From Pseudoneurospora amorphoporcata (lineage: Eukaryota > Ascomycota > Sordariomycetes > Sordariales > Sordariaceae): a stretch of 64,000 nucleotides of DNA. The notes beneath the pieces are model-generated. The model made no database searches and had not been told where the DNA came from. It saw only the letters and a program-made list of their open reading frames with translations. Each line of letters starts with the position of its first letter. Position 1 is the stretch's first letter. Both the position numbers and the translations under genes were made by a program. The stretch lies in NCBI GenBank assembly GCA_033297205.1, contig MU859066.1, positions 124,001-188,000 of the forward strand, given 5' to 3'. Shown here in pieces: positions 37,018-49,109 of the stretch.

Positions 37018-40000
37018 ATGGCAACCTCATCCGCCAACCCCACGGATACGATGATGGTCTCGGACACCCAAAACGACAAGTCCACCAACGCGGAAGGGAC
37101 AGCAGGGGGTGCGGCTGCTGGGGCAAACTCGAGTACCCCAAAGCAAAAAAGACTGGCATGCGAGATATGCCGAAGGAGGAAACTCAAGTGCGACGGCACC
37201 AAGCCAAGTTGCAGTACTTGCTCGCGTCTCGGCCATGTGTGCGCCTACGATGAGAGGAGAAAGAAGAGCGGCCCCAAGAAGGGTCATCTCAAGGCCTTGG
37301 CGGAACGATTAAGTGCGTTGTTACACCAACCGTTTTCTCCGGTCCCCTGGCTTCAGTCATGAGAGCACGTTTGCTGACTCTTATCCTTTTTTTGCTCGCA
37401 GAGCAAGTTGAGGCTTTGGTGAAGACGCAGGAAGCGTCGAGACTAGGTGCGGACGGTACCCCAATAGCACCGAATATCGTCGATGGTGGTGGACCCAGCC
37501 AACCAAGTCAACATGCTGCTGCTGCCGCCGCGGCCGCCAACTTCAACGTTCCGGACCCTTCGCGTGGGATGGCAACCGGGGGAGGTATGGATCAGTGGCG
37601 GTTTCATGGCGATCCGTCCAGCGCAGGATTGGATGACTTCAACTTGGGCAACAACTTGGGACTACCCATGAACAGTATGGGCGGCGACTTTACTTGGGAA
37701 ATGATAGGCCTGGGACTTGAGGAACCGCTACCGCCCCAGGAGACCATCGACGAGTTGTAAGTCCCTCTCACGATGTTCACGAGGATTGAGTGCCTCATCA
37801 CTTTGCTGACGAACTGATCTTCAACATAGGCACCAAGTTTACTTTGACAAAATACATCCTTCCCTTCCAATGATACATCGCGCCCGTTACTTCCATGCAA
37901 TGAATCTGTAAGACACCTTACCTTACCCATCGCTCTTTCTGGCCAACCGTTATGGGCGTTCAACAACTCTTTTGTTTCGGCACTGTACAAGGTTAGGGAT
38001 GGGCTTGCTAATACTCGTATACGGCAGAGCCCCAAATCAGCGACCACCAGTGTGTCTACGCTATGCTATGTGGACACTAGCCTGCGCGGTTACAGATCGC
38101 TTCCTCGGCCTAAAAGAGTTATTTTACCAGAGGGCCAGGAAGTACTTGGAGTTGGACACCATCAAGGGATTCGGAGAACACATGATAACTGTGTCACATT
38201 GCCAGACACATGTGCTGCTGGCATCCTACGAGTTCAAATGGATGTATTTTCCGCGAGCATGGATGAGTACAGGCTCAGCTGTACGATTATGCCAGATGTA
38301 GGTCAAGTTTCAACATAACCCCTACCCCAACTTGTATCACGTACTCACTCTCTCCTAGGATGGACCTCCATCGAGTTGATGGTGCTGGCTTGCAGGTAAA
38401 ACAGTGCTCACCGCCCGCGCGAGATTGGACAGAGAAGGAAGAGCGTCGACGGACCTTTTGGATGGCCTTCTGTCAGGACCGTTACGCCAGCATCGGGACA
38501 GGCTGGCCGATGATTATTGACGAAAAAGACATTCTTACCGACCTTCCTGCCTCCGACGAGGCTTACGATTTGAGTCGTCCTGAGGAGACCCAGAGCCTGA
38601 ATGACGTGACAGTCAACACAGGTCCTGGTAAGCTATCGTCTTTTGGCGGTGTCATCCTTCTGGCATACCTTTTTGGCAGGAACCTCATCCACCTCCACCG
38701 GCCGGACCAGGACGACAGAGATCATGACCTCAATGGCGAATTTTGGAAGAGACACAGAAACATGGACAACATCCTCCTTAACTTTTCGCTCTGCTTACCA
38801 TCTTCCCTTAAACTGCCACAGGGCCTGGGAAATCCAAACGTCGTCTTCACGAATATGTGCATCCACACGTCGACTATTTGTCTGCATCAGGCAGCTATAT
38901 TCAAGGCAGAGACGAACAACCTGCCTGCCAGCGTTGGTACTGAGTGTAAGATGCGATGTATCACCTCGGCCCACGAGATTGCAAGCATCATGAGGATGGT
39001 CTCTCACCTTGAGCTGGATAGGGTACATACGTTTCATTCCGCCTGGTCATTTTCCATGGTTTTTACTGACATTTTTTTTTTCTTCCTTTTCGAACAGTTG
39101 AATCCGTTTATCTCCTTTTGTCTCTATGTTGCAGCAAGAGTATTCGTCCAGTTTCTCAAAAGCCGGCCGGACGATAGCCAAGTAGCCGACTCACTTCGGT
39201 TTCTGCTATCAGCCATGAAGGCATTGAAGCGGAAGAATCCTCTCACCGGATCCTTTGTAGTACAGCTTGATGTAGACCTTGAAGCTCTTGGTGCCAAGGT
39301 TCCCAAGCTCAAAAACGCCTTTTCCAGAAGTAGCGATGGTGTGAGTATTGACAGCTGTATCCTCTACATGTCCCTAGGCATACTAACGAGACCCGTTACC
39401 TCCGCAGTCATCACGGGGCCATGTGAATCCCGGGACTGGACTCGGGACGCAGACAACACATGAGAACATCTACCGCCAGGAATGTCAATTTCTCCGAACC
39501 GTCGAAGACGACGGCAACCCCGCCAACGCCCCCAACTTAGTCGAGCCCGTTGATCTCAACGACCCCCTCGTTCAGCTCCCAGGCTCAAGCAGGAACACCG
39601 CACCAGATTGGTCATCGTCAGCCGAGCAGCGAAATCCCATTCCACCAGCCGGCGGCCAACACGGGGGTGGCCCTGCCAGGACAGACGGTCTGCCCTTTGC
39701 CACGTCTCTTCATGGCATGATGCCCAACAACATATCGCTACCTCCTAACTACCATGCCCACCCTCCTCTCGATACGGACACCGGCGGAGGCAGCAACGAC
39801 GTCCCACTGTCCAGTCCCTCACCAAACTCTAACCAGCCCACGCCCAATTCTAGCACGTCTTCTTCGGACACTCACCAACATATGTATCGCCAAATGCATC
39901 AACACCCACGCCACCATCTTCATCATCACCAGCAAGGGCACGGACACGGACAAGCACAAGGACATGGGCTGGGGCCCAACAATAGTGGTAGACACATAAG

Positions 40001-40559
40001 CGGATCAGGCGGGTCTTCCTCCTCCATGTCGTTTGACAACAATAACAGCACCAGTCCCGTGACACCCGGTTCTTCTTCATATCCTACCACAACCACCGCT
40101 ACCACCGTCCCAACCACTACCGCCACCACCACCACCACCAGCACCGCTCTGGACACCAACCCAAATCCCGCCGCAGCGGTTGGGTTTTTCCTCGACCAAA
40201 CTATCTTCGGAATGCCTAGCATTGGGATTGCGCCGGGGAACACGACTAACCCGGGGTTGGCGAGGACGTTGTCTGACAGTCAACAGCAACAGAGCCACCA
40301 CCACACTGGCAGTGACCCCAACAATGGTAACCACGGCATGGGTCCCGGCGTTGGGATGGGCATGAACATTGGCGTGGGCAGTGGTGATGGCATGACGCCC
40401 GATAGTGTGTTGCAGTCGATCATGGCGATGGGGAACATGGATGGTATAGAAGGTATGGAGGGGTGTGGAATGGATTTGGGGTGGGGGAATGGCCTTACCG
40501 GTCATGGACAACGTCATGGTCATGGTCATGGCCACAGCCATGGTGGTGGGAGTCTTTGA
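37018..40559 (+). CDS. Zn(II)2Cys6 fungal transcription factor
   Basis: Proposed exons are 37018-37312, 37402-37756, 37830-37907, 38028-38297, 38359-39022, 39098-39340 and 39408-40559, giving 1018 aa. The binuclear zinc cluster is complete: C48, C51, C58, C65, C68 and C75 (C-X2-C-X6-C-X6-C-X2-C-X6-C). It is followed by a basic linker (RRKKSGPKKGHLKALAERL) and a short coiled coil (QVEALVKTQE). The fungal-specific transcription-factor domain spans about residues 210-620 (LHQVYFDKIHPSLPMIHRARY, RRRTFWMAFCQDRYASI). The C-terminal 380 residues are Asn/Ser/Thr/His/Gly-rich, ending in HGHGHGHSHGGG, as in activation regions. The 75-nt segment 39023-39097 is in frame and stop-free but looks like an intron (ACTGAC branch site, T-rich tract, CAG). 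The regulated pathway cannot be assigned. Confidence 0.85.
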
Positions 40560-41611
40560 ACCGGTACCGGCGACTCTGAGATTGCCTCGTGAAATGTGAT
40601 GATGTGACTTGGAAGGAACGAGAGAGCCAGGAGCAGGCAGGGCAGACTCAGGGGCAGATCTTCACACAACGAACGGTTGGCATTTTGGCCGTCTTGGTTT
40701 TAAAAAAGCACGGATATGACATCGTCGGCGGGTTTTCTCCTTTTTGTTATTCTTCAATGTGTTCATTCCCTTTTCAGTTGGTTGACTTCATCTTATTTTG
40801 TCTACCTATTATTGAATCACTCTGTTAGGAACAAGGAAGTCCATACTGTCCATACAGCGATTGTTTACGAATCTTCTTTTTGGTGTGTTTCATTCACCTC
40901 CATGGTAACTAGTAGCAAGCGAGTCTTCTTTATATCACTGTCTTTACTATATACATACGAACACCCTCCTGGGTAGACCACTGTGCCGTCTGACCAAGGG
41001 GTTGTTGCGAATAAGGGACTAACTATGTCCCTTATTTGCCCATGGCCATTACGGAAGGGTTGGGCTTGAGATCGGATGAAGGGGTGGGAGTGGCATGGCA
41101 GCCGCGGCAAGCAAGCAAGGAAAGAAGGTACGGTCCGGCAGCTGCTGGCTTTGGATGGAGTCAGGGCTCGAGCGTTTTACTTTAGGAAGTGGTGATGGAC
41201 TGTACCTTCTGGTCGCATGACTTGTTGCTGTTTACGACTTGGTGTTTGAAATGTTCTCACATCTTGTGGTAATATGAGGGGGATGGCGGAAATAATGACA
41301 TCTGCTTACTCCCAACTGTCACTCATGGTATTTAGATTCAATTGGCATGTACGCTGCGGCCGGTTTTATTTTTATATCATCTGCCGCAGTTTTGGCATCA
41401 GTCTTGCTCCCGCTATAAAGGGAAGTTATAGGTGTAGCACTGCAAGATACGAAGCCCAGACACCAGAAACTCCTTAGGGCAGCAACTCAATGGGAAAGAC
41501 AGATAAAGATGGATACATCATACATCTAAAAAGTTGATCATTCATTTTTCCATCCCCAGATCACAGCCACCTTTATATATCCAAAGACGGACAAAACCAC
41601 CAAAACTCCAG
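40560..41611. other. convergent intergenic region
   Basis: A 1-kb spacer between the 3' ends of the transcription-factor gene (plus) and the FHA kinase gene (minus). No gene, RNA or repeat is recognised. Confidence 0.5.
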
Positions 41612-44600
41612 TCAAATGTGAAGTGCTCTGATATATGACTGCCGCGAGGCGGAAGAGGAGCCACTAGAAGAGGAATAGCTTCCGGTATACCGAGAAGAAG
41701 TTCCCTTGGACACCAGCGTCATCGCCTCCTGGGCCTTTTCAATCTGTTTCTGAAAGTTTTCCGACAGCTTTACTTCCCATTTGATGCGTGCCTTTCGCTC
41801 GTTGGAATCCGCGGTATCCTGCGGGTGCATCTCGTCGAAGGGATGACACTTCTGGCTTCTCCTCTCGGCTTCAACGCACACCTTGCCCAGCTTTTCGGCT
41901 ACCTCTTTGCTCACCAGCTCTGGTGTTTTGTGGTGTTCAGAAGCGTCTCGGCTGGAACTGCTGCCGCCCCAGTTGCAGTTGAAGATAAGCTCAATCTTGT
42001 TGTCGAGAGTGCCATCGTCGTTGGGGTCGCTATAGACTACAATCTTGTCGCCGTTGTAGAGTCTCATCCAATTCTTGCAGGGGCTCTTTTGTTCATTGGG
42101 CCCGTTCGAAGCTACGCGTGTGCCGTTGACCAAGATTCCATGGCTTGCCTCGGTGGCGATGTAAAAATACAAGTCCTCATGGTCGTTCAAGTACCGAATC
42201 CAGGGCCCAAGGCATTTGGAGGGATCAAAATTCTTTTCCCTCCAGACCATGATCTTCAACGCGCATTCCGGTATTCTCGGCTCGTTGGGATAGCTTTCGG
42301 TGTTCTCTGGTGAGCTGCCCCAGGTGACTATCGACTTTCTTAGTCTGATCGAAATGTCACGTAGTATGGACTCGTGTGATGATTGTAAGTCGCCCCCCTC
42401 CAACGGTTCCATAGGTTTTCGTTGAGATTTCTCTGTCACAATGCCGCTCTCCTTTACCAAAGCCCATAAATCAGATTGGTCTTTCTTGATCTTGCTCATG
42501 GGCGGAAAATATTTCTCGGCCAGAGCCCACAACGGGCTTTTCCCTGGCGCAAACTCTTCATTCGACCCATATGCCTTTTTCCTATCCTCAGCCGCCCGAC
42601 GGAAGGCGTTCCATTGAGCCACTATCATCTCAGGATAGTTCAGATGACAGGTATCTGGGTCCTGGTGGTCCCAGTACGCTGACTTTGGCTGTGGTACCGG
42701 TGGGGAGGATTCGGCCTTGGGCACCTTGGGCACCTTGGCGAGTAACTCATCTTCGTTCTCGATGGGCGCTATCTTCCGGTTCAGAATGGAACTGATCCTC
42801 CTGTTAGATCGACGCTTCTTAGAGGCGGGCTCATTTTCAATTGACGTCCGAGAATTGGTGTTTGTTGCGAAAGATTTCCGTTTGCTCCTAGTCAAGTCAG
42901 TCCCAAACGATGGTGTGACATGGGGGGACCGCATTTCGAGTTGGCCCTTTATGCTCTCAGCACCCTCCAGGCTTTGCGAATTACCTTTGCAGGTAACGTT
43001 GTTCACCACGTCGACTGATCTGCTCGCGTCGGACGAGGCAGAAGAACGTAAACCAGCCAGATGCGGCTGTGACTCCTGCATGTGTGGATGGTTTTGCTTC
43101 AGAGTCTCTTCTTCTTCAACGTCAGAGTTGGCCTGACTGTCCGGAATCTCAACCTTGGACCTGAACTGCTTGGGAGTTTCTACGGTTGTTGGCGTAGCGG
43201 GCAGATTCAAGCGTTCTGCGACCACAATCTCCTGGCTTCCCAGCGCCGACTGGCCAACTTCACCAAAACGTTCGGTTTGGGTGGCCGGTCTGTGGGGATA
43301 GTTCTCTTTGTCCTGCTCGAAATCGCTGACATGCTCCTCGTCGTCGATCAGCTCTGGTGGAAGCAAGTCGTCAGCACTCGGAATGGTGACGTCCCCTTCT
43401 GCATCTTCTCTTGGTGTAGCCGCCGGTCTATCTGTCAGACTCAGCTGAGACGCTTCAGCTTCCAGCAGTTCGTCTACCCCGCCATCTTGTGAGCAGGACG
43501 GCGCGACGTTTGAATGATCTTGAGAGGTGCGGAGCCATTCATGATTCAGCAACTCCTCTGCCGTTTTTCTCTTTTCAGGCCTTCGACGGAGCATTTGCGA
43601 CAAGAAATCGCGGCACTTTTCAGAAAGCCCATGGAAGTTGATTGTGTTTGTCATGATCTGGTGCAGGAAGTCCGCGTGGGAGACACCATTCCTAGCAGGG
43701 AATGGTGGCTGGGTCGTCAAGGCGAAGTATAGAACACCACCCAAGGACCAGATATCAACATTATGATCGTATCGCTGACTCCGACGAGGTTGGCGCAGGT
43801 AGCCGTGACGCAGGTTTCGCCGGCCAAATTCGTCGTACTGTTCAAACTCTGCGTAAACCTCGGGCGCACAGTAGAGCAACGTACCGCAGAACGTCCAAAG
43901 GAATGTTGCGTCGTGATCGGTCATTTTGGAAAGCCCAAAATCTGAGAGCTTGACGACCAGCGGAGACCGGGATTGAATTAGGATGTTGTCGGGCTTAACA
44001 TCGCGGTGAGTAATTTTCTTATCATGCAGATATGCAAGAGCGTTTACCAACTGGCTCGCTATCTTCTGAGTATCTGGCTCGGAAAAGGGACCGTTATTGC
44101 CGATATACTTTCCCAGGTCACCTCCACTGACATACTCCATGATTATGTAAAGGTGTTGATCATCGGGGTTCAGATGCTCCTTGAACTGCACAATGTTCTC
44201 CTGTAGATTAGGACGTTAGCCGCGTCGAGTAGGGTTGATGCAAATGAAGTGCCAGCTCTAGCATCCGGACGATATAGCGACTTACATGAGATACACTTTG
44301 CATGATCTTCATCTCATTCTCGACCTTTTGGTCAAGTACACCATTTTTCATGAACCTCCGTTTATCGAGCTCTTTAGCGGCATACGGACGTCCATTCATT
44401 TTGTCGGCAATCATATACACCGTAGCGAAGGCACCCTGCCCGATTTTGTCTACAAAGTTGTACTTATCGGACCCCTTCCAAGTCCTCACGCCGCTAGACC
44501 CAAACATGGATGATGGCGACAGCTGACGCATGGCAATCACAGGGACGCGGACTGCGGGTTTCTGCGGAGAGTCTCTGAAAATATCAACCTGTATTGTGTA

Positions 44601-45470
44601 GTGTCAGAAAATGCATCGAAAGTCGGATTTGGACATTGCCTTACCCGCCCCCCTGGTCCAGGCACGATCGTCTTGTTCACATCCACCTCTGTTCGTTGCA
44701 AGTATCTGATCAAGTTTTCGTTGTAGGCCTCAGCGTGTCTGCCATCACGGATTGGAACCCTAACCAGGAAGACAATGTCTTTTTGTGACTTTTCCGCTTC
44801 ACTCTCCTCTGCCTGGGCACTGAGAATCCTGATCACGGATCCGCTCCCCAGTGTCCACTTTTTAGGATATTGCTTTGCTCCCTTAGCCCCCCTTCCCGAA
44901 TGGAGCAAGTGATCGTTCACAATCGTGCCCATCAATGATAAGTCTTCAATCATCAGAGTGCCATGTTCGTTGAAGTATATTTTGAAATGCTGTTTGCTGA
45001 CACAATTAATCTCATTGTCGACGGTGACATCACACTTTGCGATATTCCGTCCAAAACAAAAGCCTTCGAGCGGTTGTTTGAGCTTAGACGAGAATCGGAA
45101 GGCGAGATGATGTTTCGAGGTGTTTGTAGGCGCAAGCTTGAACGTGTGTTTGTCGTCGGTGCCGAAGTCCATGTGGATTCGGTTTGTATCATTCTGCTCC
45201 ATGACGAATTCGGGGGAGGCATCGGCCACCACTTTCCTTGCGCAAGCGGTGTACGGGATGAGGATGCATATTATATCAGCTAGGTCCTCGTCAGAAAAGC
45301 CCGAGTATTGCTCCCCATACCGGCGAGGGTCGAGAATCTCTTGCGTGGCTGCCAGAACAAGTCCCAATGGTTAGTTCAAGGAGATACAGCGTCAAACATG
45401 CTAGAGGGCACATGGGAAAAAGCCCACCTTGGGTAGCATCCAGCTGGGAGTCTGAAATTTCGTCCATCAT
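41612..45470 (-). CDS. FHA-domain Ser/Thr protein kinase, Rad53/Chk2 type
   Basis: Minus-strand exons 45470-45428, 45348-44645, 44588-44286 and 44200-41612 (introns 79, 56 and 85 nt) give 1212 aa. The N-terminus MMDEISDSQLDATQATQE contains SQ/TQ sites of the kind phosphorylated by ATM/ATR kinases. An FHA phosphothreonine-binding domain spans about 98-200 (FGR, SKQHFKIYF, GTIVND). The kinase domain spans about 292-570: glycine loop GQGAF at 299-303, ATP-binding K321, HRD with catalytic D417, DFG with D437, and an APE motif. A long disordered region follows. A second FHA-like fold lies near 990-1095 (SHGILVNGTRV). FHA-kinase-FHA is the Rad53 layout, so a DNA-damage or replication-checkpoint role is likely by family. 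Which fungal paralogue this is cannot be settled. The second Met (45467) is an alternative start. Confidence 0.88.
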
Positions 45471-48138
45471 GGTAGCTTTGGGGAAGCATTCAAGGCATCC
45501 GTATTCAAGGCCAATGTCCCGGCACACTCGAGCGTGGTGGACAACCCAGCTGGTTGACAACAATTCGGAAAAAGCCCTGGGCCGATGGGAATATTGGAAG
45601 AGAGGGAAAGCTCGGTCGCGGGCTTGTATTGGGAAGACGCTCGCCGCTATGGTGAAGGCATATATTCGATACCACTTCGTGAAAGTAGCGTGGTTGTTGT
45701 GTTTCTTGGACGATCGTGGAGAGCGCAAGTGGCTGGAAAGCTGGAGTGATAGCTTGTGGAGAGCAGAGGTAGAGGGGTGTTTCCGATCGAGAAGCTGTGT
45801 AGCGGGGTCGCGAAAGTCGTAAAGTGTGAAAAATGCGAAGGATCGGGGCAGGTCGAGGGAACTCGGAATGTTTGGGGACGGGCTAGACTAGGTACTGGGG
45901 CGTGGGTAAAGTTTCGGTTCTCCCGATATGCTTTCGCCGCGGGACCTTCGAGGGCGTCGGGTGATGCGGGCAATAACGCGGACGGCGTTCCACGGGCAAT
46001 GGTAAGGACAATGCTTTGGCAAAACGGCTTTCTGACTAGGCGCGTCTAAGAGAAGGAAAGAAACTGAGAGAAAAAAAGAGCCAGTCGTGACAACGGTTGG
46101 TGGGTAGGCAAGCGTACTAAGGCATGCAAAAAATTATACCGGATGTGGTGCAGTATTGACTCTAGCGCAAACGTGAAGTGTACAATAATCGCATATGCGT
46201 CGTGCGTCGTGCAGCGCAGTGCAGCGCAGCGAGGTTCACAAAGTGACGGGAATGCGGTGCAGTGCGGTGCAAGGGAAAGTGCGTGACAAGATGGACGCGT
46301 TAATGACAAAAAGTGTACGGCGCGCAGCGGGGAAATGTACCTACCAGCGTACCTTTACTATATTGTAGAATCGAGGTACTCGTGGCCCCGCCGCTAGTCA
46401 GACGGTCGATTTTGAGGACTTGACGAGTAGGTACCTTACCTACGTTCGGGACCACTTACAGACCGGACGGGCGGGGGCGACACGGACCTCGGACGGAGTC
46501 ACGCCGGTTCACGCCCCGGCCAACGCGGCGAACACACACTTTCAACACGTGCGTGTACTATGTAAGATCCTACCTCGTCACGCCCTCAACGCTCCCAAAC
46601 CCCCAAATTCACAGAGAGATGCACGCATTGGAACCTGATAGACACATCATCTTAAGAAAACAAACGGAAACCCTTGAGAGCCTGTCATTTGGAAGAATGA
46701 AGCTGCTAATAATAACGCCTGCATTGACTCGTTTGCTGTCCGGGGTTGAGGTTCCGACTAGAAACACACAGTGACAATTGCCTGCTTGGCCCGCCACCAT
46801 AGAGAGGGCGGGGAAGAGGGCAAGAAGGGCACGCAGTAGTTGAGAAATGCTACCTCGGGGAAAAAGAAAGGAAGCAGAGAGGGGATCTGCTGAGGAGAAC
46901 GAGCCTCGAGGGGGTTCTCGAGACCTATCACAGTGACTCGATAATCAACTCCTTTTTTATGTATATATATATAATTTAGTTTAACAAAGGAACCGCAAAA
47001 GTCGATTGCAATGATAGCCCCGTGAGAATCGGCCATGTGGACGTGCCGCACGCGCTTGTTCATTTGGTCCAGACATCAGCATTCCGCCCGTCTCACTTTT
47101 TGCCCGCTGACAACTATTCGGACATGACAAGCCAGAGATTTTGACCAGCCCCCAAAACCTTCTTCTATGTAAGCCCTCCCTTGAGAACCACCGAGCAAAC
47201 AGCACGCAAAGCCACATATTGCTTCCTTTGATATTACTTACCAGACTACTTACTGGATATTGAGCTAGTCATGTGCATTTCATCACGCTTTCGTGAGCAA
47301 TTTACTCCCCAATGGTGATAAGTTAGTGAAGAGTCGGCAGAGGACGAAACACCATATCGGGACTAGCACAAAGGTCATCATCCCTTGCTTAACTGAATGC
47401 TTGACCTCTGCTTCGGCACGAAAAAAAGAAGGCGATCGCCGTTGCCCGCCTCTCCCATGGGAAGCTGAGTGACCCATACGTGAATACACCGCCTATGACC
47501 TTTTTACTGAAAAATGGCCTCCGAGTCTTGAGGTTGTGGATCTGGTTATAGTTCATGGAAGAAAGCGTCGGTACACTGCTATTAGTCCTGTGGCTATGAT
47601 TCGGCTTGTCACTAGTGACGAATCCCGGGCCTCGGTCAAACACCTTACGCCCATTTTCGAAGGAAAAACCATCGATGGCCTCCCTGCCAACAGGCTCATA
47701 GCCTTCGGCGGGAGCAGACAGGCCCTGCAAGTACAGAATCTCATCTCAACAGTCCTTGGACGCCGACGAGCGAAAGCTTGGATGTTTGTTTTGCGCCACG
47801 TCAATGGTAGGGAGTTTAACTCCAGGAAGCTTCTTATGAACGAATCAAAGGATCAAGGACCGTTTGCTATTTTCCTTTCACTGCCGCTCAGAGAGTTTAG
47901 TATGTTAAGTGAGTGAAATTGCATTATTTAGAGAATGTCTATTCGTACTGTTGACATCGTCTTCTGAGACTGTACTCCACTTTTTCCTCATACCCATCCC
48001 TAACCCTAGCGTACCCGTACCGGTCCCCCTCATACCGCGACCGCTAAGCTCCTAGATTTCAACCCATTACACATTCTAACCCCTGCACAAGCTAGATTTC
48101 GTAAGAGACTCGCTGGCAGTCACTAACAGTCGCTAATA
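45471..48138. other. gene-poor region, left part of repeat island
   Basis: 2.7 kb without a supported gene. The part nearest the FHA kinase start is its probable promoter. There are short GCA/GCG-rich repeats at 46200-46275, TACCTA words at 46336-46440, and a TATATATATATA run near 46962. A 126-aa plus ORF (47536-47916) is intact but has no convincing family. Confidence 0.45.
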
Positions 48139-48656
48139 GCTGTTGTTACGAAATGCACTCGGGTGCCTCTTTCGGAACAACTATATAAGACCACTTGAGC
48201 GACTGAATTGCCAGCTTCGGTTACTTGTATCCTTTTGCAGGAACATGGCCTGGTTAGTGTAGTGGTCTGCCACCGCTGTGACAGCTGTAATAGTTACTAA
48301 TAGCTGTGACAATCGTTGACAGCTGTGATAATTGTTGATAGCCATGATAATCGCTGATAGCCATAATAATCGTTGATAGCTGTGATAATTGCTGATAGCC
48401 ATAATAATCGCTGATAGCCATAACAATCGCTGATAGCTATGACAATTGCTAATAGCTGTGATAATCGTTGATAGCCATAATAATCGTTGATAGCTGTGAT
48501 AATTGCTAATAGCCATGATAATCGCTGATAGCCATAACAATCGCTGATAGCTGTGACAATTGCTAATAGCTGTGATAATCGTTGATAGCTATGATAATTA
48601 GTGATAGCTGTGATAGTTATTAATAGCCGTAATAGTCGTTAATAGTTGTTAGTAAT
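48111..48656. repeat. 19-nt tandem satellite array
   Basis: From 48296 to about 48656 there are about 19 consecutive 19-nt units with a consensus near gctgatagccataataatc. Divergent units also occur just left of a small inserted element (48111-48143 and 48284-48295). Units differ almost only by C/T and G/A changes, as expected for repeat-induced point mutation or CpA deamination. The 120-aa minus ORF through the array is a product of the period (three units = 19 codons), not a gene. Confidence 0.9.
48144..48283. mobile_element. possible short LTR-like element inside the satellite
   Basis: A 140-bp unique segment interrupts the 19-nt array. It begins TGTTACGAA and ends CTGTGACA, giving TG..CA ends with a 6-bp near-match inverted repeat. 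It is flanked by GCTGT on both sides (48139-48143 and 48284-48288). It contains CACTCGGGT and a TATATAAG box, as does the neighbouring solo LTR. Because GCTGT also occurs within the satellite, the target duplication may be coincidental. Confidence 0.4.
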
Positions 48657-48667
48657 TGATAGTAATT

Positions 48668-49104
48668 TGTTACGAACTTAAGCGAATGGCACGGGCCAAC
48701 CAAGTCACCAGGACACGCAGAGGCGGGGCCATGTAACCATAGAGGCCAGTAAGACAGAAGATTAGAAGGCTCACAAGCTAAGAGGGCTCACAAGCTAAGA
48801 GGGCTCACGTCGTGAGCCAGGGCCACACGGTAAGCCAGCTCACAAAGAGAGCCAGACTCTCTAAGTGAGCCAGGACAACATCAAGAGTCTAAGGACACTC
48901 GGGTCCCAGTCAATGGCAGAGATATAAGAAGGCACCTAGAGAACCAGCTAGCAAGATAGTTCGACAGTAGTCAATTGATCTTTACCACTGAGACACGTAT
49001 AACGCTACCATACTTGTTGTGAACCTTTTGGCTTCACCGAACAGCACTGATAGTCTTTACCTTCAGCTATCCTACTTAGGCAGATCAGACTGCCGTTCGT
49101 CACA
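48668..49104. mobile_element. solo LTR of an LTR retrotransposon
   Basis: A 437-bp segment starts TGTTACGAAC and ends GTTCGTCACA; these ends are inverted repeats matching at 9 of 10 positions with canonical TG..CA termini. It is flanked by a perfect 5-bp duplication, TAATT, at 48663-48667 and 49105-49109. Inside are a GATATAAG promoter-like box (about 48922), tandem 17-nt repeats of an AAGGCTCACAAGCTA type, and a perfect GGCTCACGTCGTGAGCC palindrome near 48802-48818. No internal retroelement domain or second LTR is nearby, so recombination between two LTRs has probably left a solo copy. It is less A/T-biased than its surroundings. Confidence 0.85.
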
Positions 49105-49109
49105 TAATT

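Noticed and set aside
47536..47916. 126-aa ORF with a VDLVIVHG start reminiscent of alpha/beta-hydrolase domains of fungal NLR-like proteins
   Set aside because: Only one short motif fits; no catalytic serine motif or later conserved segment was found in any frame.
48245..48275. tRNA-like A-box (TGGTTAGTGTAGTGG)
   Set aside because: No GGTTCRANNCC B-box and no cloverleaf-forming stems were found downstream, so no tRNA gene is called.
48181..48540. 119-aa minus-strand ORF with a repeating 19-residue peptide
   Set aside because: It is generated by the 19-nt satellite (three units equal 19 codons) and has no independent support.
48111..48660. CRISPR-like array
   Set aside because: Units are directly contiguous without unique spacers, and the sequence is fungal.
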